A stretch of DNA of 6,205 nucleotides from DAOUAJ01 sp034433615 (lineage in GTDB: Bacteria; Chloroflexota; Anaerolineae; DUEN01). The DNA lies in the NCBI GenBank assembly GCA_034433615.1, contig DAOUAJ010000137.1, positions 1 through 6,205 of the forward strand. Direction: 5' to 3'. The notes beneath the pieces were generated by a model. That model did no database searches. It was not told the origin of the DNA and was given only the letters and a program-made list of their open reading frames with translations. Positions 1-5,815 of the stretch are shown here, piece by piece. Each line of letters opens with the position of its first letter. Positions within the stretch are counted from its first letter, which is position 1. Position numbers and translations under genes: made by a program.

Positions 1-2
1 CA

Positions 3-495
3 TTACAGCCACTTTTTCCACCGGAAGTACAGGATAAGGGCCACGCTGATCACGACCATCAAGCCTAATGCGAACGGATAGCCCAGCTTCCAGCCCAGTT
101 CAGGCATGAACCGAAAGTTCATCCCGTAAACGCCCGCAATCAGGGCATTAGACATCAAGATGATGGACCGTGACCAGGTAATTGGCCCCGATGAACAGGT
201 GAACCGCCTGGAGTTCGATTTCATCCGCTGAGGCGTTGTAGCTGGCCGCGTAGAAGACGACAAAATAATACTGGCCGTAGGCATCCACCTTCGGACGCTC
301 GTGGGCGCGGATAGCATCTTCAATGGCCAGTGGGTGGAATTCCAACTGATCACGCAGCAAGGTGACATCCTGCTCTGTGGGATCGCAGATGTCGAGCCAG
401 ATGACGGCCTCCGGGTTCGCCAGCGCCGCTTTAAGGGCCGATGGCTGCAACTCGGTCCCGAATTGGCCATTTGAGTATGCCAGCAACGTATACAT
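3..495 (-). pseudogene. corA: CorA-family Mg2+/Co2+ transporter, internally deleted and frameshifted
   Basis: Two CorA pieces lie head to tail on one strand in different frames. The first reads from the ATG at 495 to a TAA at 150-148 (115 residues, starting MYTLLAYSNG). It is the cytoplasmic N-terminal domain up to the strand NYLVTVHH. The second reads from about 161 to the TAA at 5-3 (about 52 residues). It carries the end of TM1 with the family signature YGMNF, the periplasmic MPEL loop, TM2 and the basic tail YFRWKKWL. An intact CorA is usually 310-350 residues and forms a pentameric channel. Here roughly 150 residues between the pieces are absent, including the long stalk helix and most of TM1, so no working channel can be made. 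The junction falls within about 157-168. A simple sequencing indel cannot explain the loss; a genuine deletion or a misassembly could. The identity of both pieces is confident. Confidence 0.88.
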
Positions 496-515
496 GGGAT
501 TTGACTCCAGCAAAG

Positions 516-544
516 TTGACGCAACGTTGAGCCTAGTATAGCAT
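516..544 (+). promoter_or_regulatory. Possible sigma70-type promoter for the nitroreductase gene
   Basis: TTGACG (516-521) is followed after 17 bases by TAGCAT (539-544), a four-of-six match to the -10 consensus. It faces the gene starting at 606 and would leave a leader of about 55 bases. It overlaps the candidate promoter of the opposite strand, so the two could not both be occupied at once. Sequence match only. Confidence 0.35.
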
Positions 545-564
545 AGGTGATGAGCACAAGGTAA
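535..564 (-). promoter_or_regulatory. Possible sigma70-type promoter for the corA remnant
   Basis: On the minus strand a good -10 box TATACT (540-535) is preceded, 18 bases upstream, by a weak -35 candidate TTACCT (564-559). It lies about 40 bases ahead of the corA ATG. The -10 box is convincing by eye and the -35 box is poor, so this is a tentative call. Confidence 0.35.
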
Positions 565-605
565 CCTGCGTTGGCCTCCAACAGTCATGGAGAGAGGAGA
601 ATTGG

Positions 606-1274
606 ATGGTCGAACCCGGGTTTGTCCTGCTTTCCCAGTACCGAGAGTACCCAGCAGATGAGATGAAGCAGCGCGCGGCCGACTTCTACGCCGAGATGCG
701 GCGACGGCGTTCAGTGCGTGATTTTTCAGATCGGCCCGTGCCGCGCGAGGTGATCGAGGAGTGCCTGCGCGCTGCGGGAACTGCACCCAGCGGGGCCAAT
801 ATGCAACCCTGGCACTTCGTCGTCGTGAGTGATCCTGTGATCAAGCGCAGGATCCGGGAGGCGGCCGAGGCGGTGGAAGAGGCTTTTTACCGCCGGCGGG
901 CATCAAAGGAGTGGCTGGACGCTCTGGCTCCATTGAGGACGGACGCCCGCAAGCCGTTCCTAGAAGTTGCCCCATACCTGATCGTGGTCTTCGCTCAGAG
1001 CTACGGTGTGGCCCCGGACGGACACAAGATCAAGCATTACTACGTGAGTGAGTCGGTAGGAATTGCCACGGGGATGCTGATCACCGCGCTCCACCACGCG
1101 GGGCTGGCCACACTCACCTACACGCCCAGCCCAATGAGGTTCTTGCAGGAGATCCTCGACCGTCCCTCCAACGAGCGCCCCTTTCTAATCCTGGTCACCG
1201 GCTACCCAGCCGAGGGGGCACAGGTGCCGATCATCAGCAAAAAGCCGCTGGGGGAGATCGCTACGTTCGTGTAG
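606..1274 (+). CDS. Iodotyrosine deiodinase-like nitroreductase (flavoenzyme)
   Basis: This is a 222-residue FMN-dependent nitroreductase-fold protein closest in pattern to iodotyrosine deiodinase (IYD), which reductively removes halogen from halotyrosines. Seen in the sequence: the FMN phosphate-binding motif RRSVRDF (34-40), the PSGAN segment (61-65), the active-site lid at about 86-116, the helix YYVSESVGIATGMLI (145-159), and the C-terminal GYP...VP...KKPL segment (199-215) typical of IYD. The three residues that in human IYD grip the amino-acid end of the substrate (Glu157, Tyr161, Lys182) correspond to E91, Y95 and K116 with identical spacing. T173, just before a proline, matches the flavin-contacting Thr239. 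There is no N-terminal membrane anchor, unlike the animal enzyme, so it should be soluble and cytoplasmic. The start is supported by AGGAG at 595-599, six bases upstream. The E2-like gene follows after 68 bases on the same strand. The natural substrate is unknown; a halogenated or other phenolic amino acid is inferred. Confidence 0.85.
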   Translation: MVEPGFVLLSQYREYPADEMKQRAADFYAEMRRRRSVRDFSDRPVPREVIEECLRAAGTAPSGANMQPWHFVVVSDPVIKRRIREAAEAVEEAFYRRRASKEWLDALAPLRTDARKPFLEVAPYLIVVFAQSYGVAPDGHKIKHYYVSESVGIATGMLITALHHAGLATLTYTPSPMRFLQEILDRPSNERPFLILVTGYPAEGAQVPIISKKPLGEIATFV

Positions 1275-1342
1275 GGATGGGCCGTTAATTGCATCTGCCA
1301 ACCTGACAGGCTAAGACCCTTTGGTAACGACAGGAAGGACAC

Positions 1343-2554
1343 ATGTCTCATTACCCGCTCAAGGAAGTGGTGGTCCCGCCCCTGGGTCAGACCACCGACA
1401 CGGTGACGCTGGTCGCCTGGTACAAACAAGAGGGCGAGACGGTGAAAGAGGGGGAGCCCCTCTTTGCCATCGAGACGGACAAGGCGACTCTGGATGTCGA
1501 GGCGCAGGCCTCCGGTGTGCTGCGCCATGTGATGGCCGCGGAGGGCCAGGCGGTGCCCGTCCTGAGCGTCATCGGCCTGATCGCTGCGCCAAATGAGGGG
1601 GTGCTCCAGCCAGAGGCTGCCCAGAAGCCACGGCCAGTTTTAGCCTCTGTGCCCCTTCCGGCTGCGCCGCCCGTCGCAGATCGCCGGAGGGAGGCCGGAG
1701 CGGGCCGGGTGTTCATCTCGCCGCGGGCCCGCCGGCTGGCGGAAGCGCACGGGGTGAACTGGTACAGCCTGCCGGCCACGGGGCCGGAGGGTGCTATCGT
1801 CGAGCGTGACGTGCGCGCCTACCTGGAGAAGCGGGCCGCAGCCGTCATTGGCCCAGCACTGGTGCCTTCTCTCAGCGAGGCCCTGGTCGAGACTCCACTT
1901 CAGGCTGCTCAGGCGATCAGCGCTGAACAGATAGCACAGAACGCATGGCTCGCCGCCCGCGCCACCCTGACTGCCGAGGCCGATGCCAGCGCCCTGGTAG
2001 CGTTCCACCGCCGATTGGCCGAAGACGGCGTTGCCGTCTCCTACGATGACCTGTTCCTGTACGTGCTGGGCCGGGTCCTGCGGGAACAGCCGGTGCTCAA
2101 CACTTCACTGGAAGGGAATATCGTGCGTCAGTGGGAGCGCGTGAACATCGGTTTGGCTGTTGTCACTGATCGCGACTTGCAGGTGCCGGTGGTTCGCGAT
2201 GTGGACAGCAAAGGGCTGGCGCAACTGGCGCAAGAGACGCGCAGGCTGATCAAGCGGGCGGAGGCTGGCACACTGACGCCCGACGAACTGCAGGGCCGGA
2301 CGTTCACCCTCGCGAACCTGGGCACGTTTGGGGTTGACACCTTTACGCCCATCGCCGGCCTGTCCGAAACAGGCGTGTTGGGGGTAGGGCGGATTAAGGC
2401 CAGGCCGGCCGTCTGGAACAACGAAGCTGCGAGCCACGACACGGTCTGGCTGAGCCTGACCTTTGATCAACGCCTGGTAGACGGTGGGGCGGCCGTCCGC
2501 TTCTTCCAGCGTGTGGTGCAGCTTATCGAGCATCCCCATTTATTGTATGCCTGA
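1343..2554 (+). CDS. 2-oxoacid dehydrogenase E2-like lipoyl protein with degenerate catalytic site
   Basis: This 403-residue protein has the architecture of a dihydrolipoamide acyltransferase (E2), the swinging-arm core of 2-oxoacid dehydrogenase complexes. Domains: a lipoyl domain at about 5-82 with the lipoylation motif ETDKA (Lys47); a Pro/Ala-rich linker at about 85-122; a peripheral subunit-binding domain at 124-163 (ISPRARRLA...TGPEGAI...DV); a second linker; and an acyltransferase domain at about 190-403. In the last domain the canonical DHRxxDG motif reads DQRLVDG, so the general-base His is Gln376 (CAA, 2468-2470). The transition-state Ser of the FTIS motif is Ala324 (GCG, 2312-2314). 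The spacing of 52 between these positions equals that in Azotobacter E2p (Ser558/His610, from memory). The usual R..IA.RM entry motif is also eroded. The frame is otherwise intact, so the protein is probably made. The start is supported by AGGAAGG at 1332-1338. No E1 or E3 gene is visible nearby. It may act as a lipoyl carrier or structural component, as E3-binding protein (protein X) does. Confidence 0.87.
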   Translation: MSHYPLKEVVVPPLGQTTDTVTLVAWYKQEGETVKEGEPLFAIETDKATLDVEAQASGVLRHVMAAEGQAVPVLSVIGLIAAPNEGVLQPEAAQKPRPVLASVPLPAAPPVADRRREAGAGRVFISPRARRLAEAHGVNWYSLPATGPEGAIVERDVRAYLEKRAAAVIGPALVPSLSEALVETPLQAAQAISAEQIAQNAWLAARATLTAEADASALVAFHRRLAEDGVAVSYDDLFLYVLGRVLREQPVLNTSLEGNIVRQWERVNIGLAVVTDRDLQVPVVRDVDSKGLAQLAQETRRLIKRAEAGTLTPDELQGRTFTLANLGTFGVDTFTPIAGLSETGVLGVGRIKARPAVWNNEAASHDTVWLSLTFDQRLVDGGAAVRFFQRVVQLIEHPHLLYA

Positions 2555-2709
2555 AACTGTTTACCACCATGCCGGCTGCCTTTGAATACATCGGCCCTAC
2601 GTTATAGCTTATGGTCGTTGCAGAAAGGGAAGGCCTGCGAGGAGACCCCCCTCCCACTTTTCCAGCGCCTCTCGCAGTTGGGCGAATTGGCGAGGGTGGT
2701 CTTGTTTCC

Positions 2710-3129
2710 CTACTCCTGGAACGGCGTGAATCCCATCCAGGTGAAGTGCTCGTCGAACGCGAAGGCCTCAACGTTTGGATTCTGGCGGAGCCAGGCAAAA
2801 CTGGCGCAATCCACGAAGGAAAAACTCTGATCTTCGTACTTCTTGAAGATCTCCCAGGCAGCATCGTCCAGCGTTTTATCTGCATAGACGATTTGCAAGT
2901 TTCGGGCGGCTACATCCCGGTGGATGCCGTTGCCGAACCTGAGCGCGTGGGCATGGCCGAGCTTGCGGCGTATCCAGGTGACTGTCTCAGCGAACACGTA
3001 GTTGGTTGTCACGCGGGATAGTCGCCCTGCGCTGATGGCAGTAGCCAGCTCGACCGCGCGCGTATGAAACTGATCATCGGTATTGGTCAGAGCGATGTAG
3101 GCGCTGGTGTCAAAGAAAACACGGCGCAT
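2710..3129 (-). CDS. vapC: VapC-family PIN-domain ribonuclease toxin
   Basis: This 139-residue PIN-domain protein is of usual VapC length. VapC toxins are Mg2+-dependent RNases that cut tRNA or rRNA and stop growth when not bound by antitoxin. The acidic metal-binding residues are all visible: D7 in VFFDTSA, E48 in VFAETV, D107 in FSFVDCASF and D126 in AFDEHF. The enzyme therefore looks active. Its ATG (3129-3127) shares one base with the antitoxin stop codon (TGATG), implying translational coupling and a balanced supply of the two proteins. It converges on the E2-like gene, whose stop lies 155 bases away. The RNA target cannot be read from the sequence. Confidence 0.92.
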   Translation of the reverse strand: MRRVFFDTSAYIALTNTDDQFHTRAVELATAISAGRLSRVTTNYVFAETVTWIRRKLGHAHALRFGNGIHRDVAARNLQIVYADKTLDDAAWEIFKKYEDQSFSFVDCASFAWLRQNPNVEAFAFDEHFTWMGFTPFQE

Positions 3130-3362
3130 CAGCTCTCCTCATAAATGTCGCGGTCGTGTTGGATCGAGCCATCGCTGACACCGCTGGCTCCCAGCCCAAC
3201 GATGTCCCACAACGGATCCCCACTGCTCGACTGCTGGATGATGTAGGCCTCGATTGCCTCGCGGATGACCTCGGCCATGGTTTTGCGTTGAACTTCGGCC
3301 AGGCGCTGCATATGCTGATGTTGCTCCTCTGTCAGGTAGATCTGGGTACGAGTCATGGCCAT
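3129..3362 (-). CDS. vapB: Ribbon-helix-helix antitoxin, VapB-like
   Basis: This 77-residue protein has an N-terminal ribbon-helix-helix DNA-binding domain (about 3-43): the strand TRTQIYLT followed by helices EEQHQHMQRLAEVQ and TMAEVIREAIEAYI. The acidic C-terminal tail (about 48-77, containing DPLWDIVGLG) is of the kind that wraps round the cognate PIN toxin. The expected roles are neutralising VapC and repressing its own promoter. The first ATG (3362-3360) is preferred over the ATG two codons later because AGGAGG at 3375-3370 lies seven bases from it. The gene directly precedes and overlaps vapC, which supports the pairing. RHH domains are only one of several folds used by VapB proteins, so the symbol is by context. 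Confidence 0.9.
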   Translation of the reverse strand: MAMTRTQIYLTEEQHQHMQRLAEVQRKTMAEVIREAIEAYIIQQSSSGDPLWDIVGLGASGVSDGSIQHDRDIYEES

Positions 3363-3369
3363 CGGCTCA

Positions 3370-3375
3370 CCTCCT
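3370..3375 (-). promoter_or_regulatory. Ribosome binding site of vapB
   Basis: A perfect AGGAGG on the minus strand lies seven bases before the first of two closely spaced in-frame ATGs, and so selects the 3362 start. It also lies just downstream of the operator palindrome. Confidence 0.8.
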
Positions 3376-3378
3376 GGA

Positions 3379-3416
3379 CGATGTATACATCGCTATTGTA
3401 ACGACAACGATGTATA
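3379..3416. promoter_or_regulatory. Probable VapB operator: palindrome plus direct half-site
   Basis: A perfect 14-base palindrome CGATGTATACATCG occupies 3379-3392, just downstream of the -10 box and over the expected start site. Its nine-base half CGATGTATA recurs at 3408-3416, between the -35 and -10 boxes, 29 bases away start to start. Ribbon-helix-helix antitoxins commonly bind short repeated or palindromic sites over their own promoter, so this is the likely autorepression operator. Binding itself is inferred. Confidence 0.7.
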
Positions 3417-3423
3417 ACGTCAA
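3395..3423 (-). promoter_or_regulatory. vapBC promoter
   Basis: On the minus strand, -35 TTGACG (3423-3418) and -10 TACAAT (3400-3395) are separated by exactly 17 bases. Each box has five of six consensus bases. Transcription should start near 3388, inside the operator palindrome, giving a leader of about 25 bases before the vapB ATG. The surrounding stretch is AT-rich compared with the coding regions. Confidence 0.75.
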
Positions 3424-3427
3424 ATTG

Positions 3428-3475
3428 AAAAGGCTACCCTGCCTGTTGCAGATTGCCCAGACAGGGTAGCCTTTT
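3428..3475 (-). terminator. Intrinsic terminator of the ABC transporter operon
   Basis: A 14-base-pair perfect stem is formed by 3428-3441 (AAAAGGCTACCCTG) and 3462-3475 (CAGGGTAGCCTTTT) with a 20-base loop. On the minus strand it ends in a T-rich tail (TTTTCAATTT). It begins 28 bases after the stop codon of the solute-binding protein gene and ends four bases before the -35 box of vapBC. The plus strand also reads into five Ts (3472-3476), so it could stop transcription both ways. Confidence 0.87.
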
Positions 3476-3503
3476 TGAGACTCGTACGAATACAGCTTTG
3501 CGC

Positions 3504-4895
3504 TTACCCGACGGCAGCTTTGGCCTTGGCCTCCGCCTCGTTGACTTTCCTGGCCGCCTCTGTGAAGACGGCGCGCACGTCAGGGTTCTTCCCCGTAATC
3601 AGGGTCTCATCGCGAGCCGCGTTGATGATCTCGTTCGCCTCGGCGTCGAACTGGAAGAGCTCCAGAGTTGTGGCGTAAGCTACAGCATCACCGAAGGCCT
3701 TCAGATTTTTATCGGCCAGGTCCGGCACAGCTTTGCCGACCAGCGAGACCCACTTGTCAAATAGTGAGATGCGGGACGGACGCAACAGACCAATGGTGAT
3801 CATCAACTCGTTCCACTCGTCGGTCTGCAGGAACTTGAGGAACTCCCAGCACTGGTCAGGGTATTTGGTCCCTTTCCAGATCGCCCAACCGTCCGTAGTC
3901 GCCAGCGAGTTGCGCTGCACCGGACCCTTGGGCAGTGGCGCTACATCCCACTTATACCTGCCAGTAGCGGTCCTGACCATCGGATCCAACTGCCAATCAC
4001 CGTTCTCATACATAGCGATACGACCGTTGGCCATCAACGTCTCCCAGTTCTGTCCTTCCCGTGCTGCGTCCCGAATGACCGTGCCGTCCTTCCAAACACG
4101 GTCATAGAGCCACTGGATGGCGTCGAGCGCGGCCGGCTGGTCAAAGGCAGCCTTCAGGTCGTCGTTGGGATCCACCCAGTGGCCGCCGTTTCCAGCGATC
4201 TTCTGCTGGACACGATCCCGATTGAATCCAATGCGCGCTCCCCAAATTTTGTTATCCGGGTCGGATAGTTTGCGCAGCATTTCCTCGTACTTGCCGGTGC
4301 CTTCCAGATTCCAATCCCAGGTCTCGTCCGGGTAAGGCACCCCTTTGGCGTCAAAAGCGTCCTTATTGTAGTAGAGCACGATGGTACCCATATACATGGG
4401 CATGGCGAAGCGGCCAACATGGACGTTGGAAAAGGCATTCCAGTGCGCTGGTGGGTAGTCCTTGATCTGTTCTGGCGTGAGGTCCCTGTCTACATAAGGA
4501 TCCAACTTGAGCAGTTGTCCCTTCTGGGCCCAGAAGGGGAGAACGGCACAGCACATACCAATGACATCGGGCGCATTGCCGGCTACCATCTGGGTCAGGA
4601 TTTGCTGCTGTTGGTCCTCGGGTGGTGGTTCTGGTTTGACTTCGACGTCGGGGAATTTCTGGGCGAAGAGGGCTGCTCCCTGTTCTCCCATCTTCAGCAT
4701 GGCGGGCACATCGGTGGCGTCGGAGACGTCCCAGCGCAAGGTGATCCTGCGAGCGGGTGCTTTGGCCGGAGCCTCACCGCCAGCCGGTGCAGCGGCCGGC
4801 GCAGCCGGTGCAGACGGGGTGCAGGCGGCCACTAACAGTGTCACACCTGCACCGGCCATCCCTTTCAAAGCTTCTCGTCGTGTGATGGTTTTCAT
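3504..4895 (-). CDS. ABC transporter solute-binding lipoprotein, family 1 (sugar type)
   Basis: This 463-residue extracellular binding protein captures a solute and hands it to the membrane permeases encoded just upstream. Residues 1-25 are an export signal combining a twin-arginine motif (TRREALK, R6-R7) with a lipobox LVAAC (Cys25). It is therefore probably exported by Tat and anchored by lipid. A low-complexity Ala/Pro linker follows (26-49). The mature domain shows the family 1 pattern: FAQKFPDVEV (77-86), APDVIGM (108-114), YYNKDAF (175-181), PDETWDW (189-195), NGRIAMYENGDW (290-301), DGWAIWKGTKYPDQCWEFLKFL (335-356). Many aromatic residues fit a carbohydrate ligand, but the sugar cannot be named. 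The gene is last in its operon, 24 bases after the permease stop, with AAAGGGGA upstream of its ATG. The terminator follows. An adjacent Cys115-Cys116 pair is mildly unusual. Confidence 0.92.
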   Translation of the reverse strand: MKTITRREALKGMAGAGVTLLVAACTPSAPAAPAAAPAGGEAPAKAPARRITLRWDVSDATDVPAMLKMGEQGAALFAQKFPDVEVKPEPPPEDQQQQILTQMVAGNAPDVIGMCCAVLPFWAQKGQLLKLDPYVDRDLTPEQIKDYPPAHWNAFSNVHVGRFAMPMYMGTIVLYYNKDAFDAKGVPYPDETWDWNLEGTGKYEEMLRKLSDPDNKIWGARIGFNRDRVQQKIAGNGGHWVDPNDDLKAAFDQPAALDAIQWLYDRVWKDGTVIRDAAREGQNWETLMANGRIAMYENGDWQLDPMVRTATGRYKWDVAPLPKGPVQRNSLATTDGWAIWKGTKYPDQCWEFLKFLQTDEWNELMITIGLLRPSRISLFDKWVSLVGKAVPDLADKNLKAFGDAVAYATTLELFQFDAEANEIINAARDETLITGKNPDVRAVFTEAARKVNEAEAKAKAAVG

Positions 4896-4919
4896 GGTTT
4901 TCCCCTTTCTTATGATGAG

Positions 4920-5804
4920 CTATCTGTTGACACCTGTCAACACGATCCCCTGGATAAAGTACCGCTGTGCCAGGAAGAAGAGAGCGATGGTAGGAAGCGA
5001 CGCCAGCAGCGACATCGCCATCAAGGTATTCATCTGCACAAAGTAACGGGTCTGAAACAGACGCAGGCCGAGGGAGATCAGGTACTTGTCCATCGTGTTC
5101 AGGAACACCAACGGCCAAAAGAAGGAATTCCAATTGCCCACGAACTGCAGAATAATGACTACCCCGAATAACGGTGCACTCAGGGGGATGATTACACGCG
5201 AGAGCAGAGTCAATGTACCTCCCCCGTCAATCTTGCAGGCGTCGTCCAGATCACGTGGGATGGTCATGAAAAACTGGCGCATCAGGAAGATCACAAAGGC
5301 GTCGGTGGCGAAGAAGCGGGGAACGATTAAGGGGAGAAATGTGTTGATCCAGCCCAAGCGCGAGAAAAAGACGTAGATGGGGATCAACGTTGTCTGGTCG
5401 GGCATCATCATGGTGGCCAGCACCACAATAAAGAGCGCCTCGCGTCCTCGGAAATTGAGGCGGGCGAATGCATAGGCGACAGGGGTACACGAGAGGAGAA
5501 CGCCCACGATACTCCCCAGAGTGACAATTACTGTGTTGAGATAGAACTGGGCAAAGGGTAATTCTTGAAACGGGGTGATAAAGTTGCTCCATTGCAATTG
5601 GCTGGGGATCCACACAGGTGGGAAAGCCTGCGACTCAGCGAGTGTCTTAAAGGCGGTCGTAAACATCCATAGGGCCGGCAGCATGAAAAGGAGGCCACCG
5701 ACCAGCAACACAAGGTAAATCAGCAACCGCCATGTCACTACCCCAGCATTGCGGGCGCGCATAGCCTGTGCCAGCACAGGATCCAGATTGGCTAACTCTC
5801 TCAT
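4920..5804 (-). CDS. Carbohydrate ABC transporter permease, MalG-like
   Basis: This 294-residue inner-membrane permease of the MalG/UgpE class is of normal length. About six hydrophobic segments can be read, roughly at 26-50, 88-112, 121-145, 158-180, 205-230 and 262-288. The cytoplasmic EAA loop that docks the ATPase is at 182-211 (IPRDLDDACKIDGGG...IIPLSAP); its second alanine is replaced by Cys190. The short cytoplasmic N-terminus contains an Arg-rich stretch before TM1. The start ATG at 5804 has AGAGGG seven bases upstream, overlapping the stop of the preceding permease gene (gap 11 bases). This indicates tight coupling. It pairs with the partial permease at 5816 and with the binding protein downstream. 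Substrate is unknown, probably a sugar or polyol. Confidence 0.93.
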   Translation of the reverse strand: MRELANLDPVLAQAMRARNAGVVTWRLLIYLVLLVGGLLFMLPALWMFTTAFKTLAESQAFPPVWIPSQLQWSNFITPFQELPFAQFYLNTVIVTLGSIVGVLLSCTPVAYAFARLNFRGREALFIVVLATMMMPDQTTLIPIYVFFSRLGWINTFLPLIVPRFFATDAFVIFLMRQFFMTIPRDLDDACKIDGGGTLTLLSRVIIPLSAPLFGVVIILQFVGNWNSFFWPLVFLNTMDKYLISLGLRLFQTRYFVQMNTLMAMSLLASLPTIALFFLAQRYFIQGIVLTGVNR

Positions 5805-5815
5805 GCTGAATCCCT

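Noticed and set aside
1..5. Possible start of another minus-strand gene overlapping the corA stop (TAATG)
   Set aside because: The ATG is the last three bases of the window and nothing of the following frame is visible.
148..786. Long minus-strand open frame reading through the intergenic region into the nitroreductase gene
   Set aside because: Only the part from the Met at 495 resembles CorA. The upstream extension is antisense to the nitroreductase and has no protein-like features.
606..1274. BluB (DMB synthase) or generic NfsB nitroreductase assignment
   Set aside because: The E/Y/K lid triad, the LRT..K segment and the C-terminal GYP..VP..KKPL pattern fit iodotyrosine deiodinase better.
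2555..2709. Possible terminator or small gene in the convergent gap
   Set aside because: No stable hairpin with a T-tract and no short frame with a ribosome binding site could be found by eye.
2582..3021. Two overlapping plus-strand open frames opposite vapC
   Set aside because: They are antisense shadows of a well-supported PIN-domain gene. They lack ribosome binding sites and resemble no family.
3379..3416. Repeated CGATGTATA as a CRISPR or mobile-element end
   Set aside because: Only two copies, very short, and placed exactly over a toxin-antitoxin promoter; an operator explains them better. No transposase or spacer pattern is present.
4419..5046. Plus-strand open frames opposite the binding-protein and permease genes
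   Set aside because: Compositionally biased shadows of convincing minus-strand genes.
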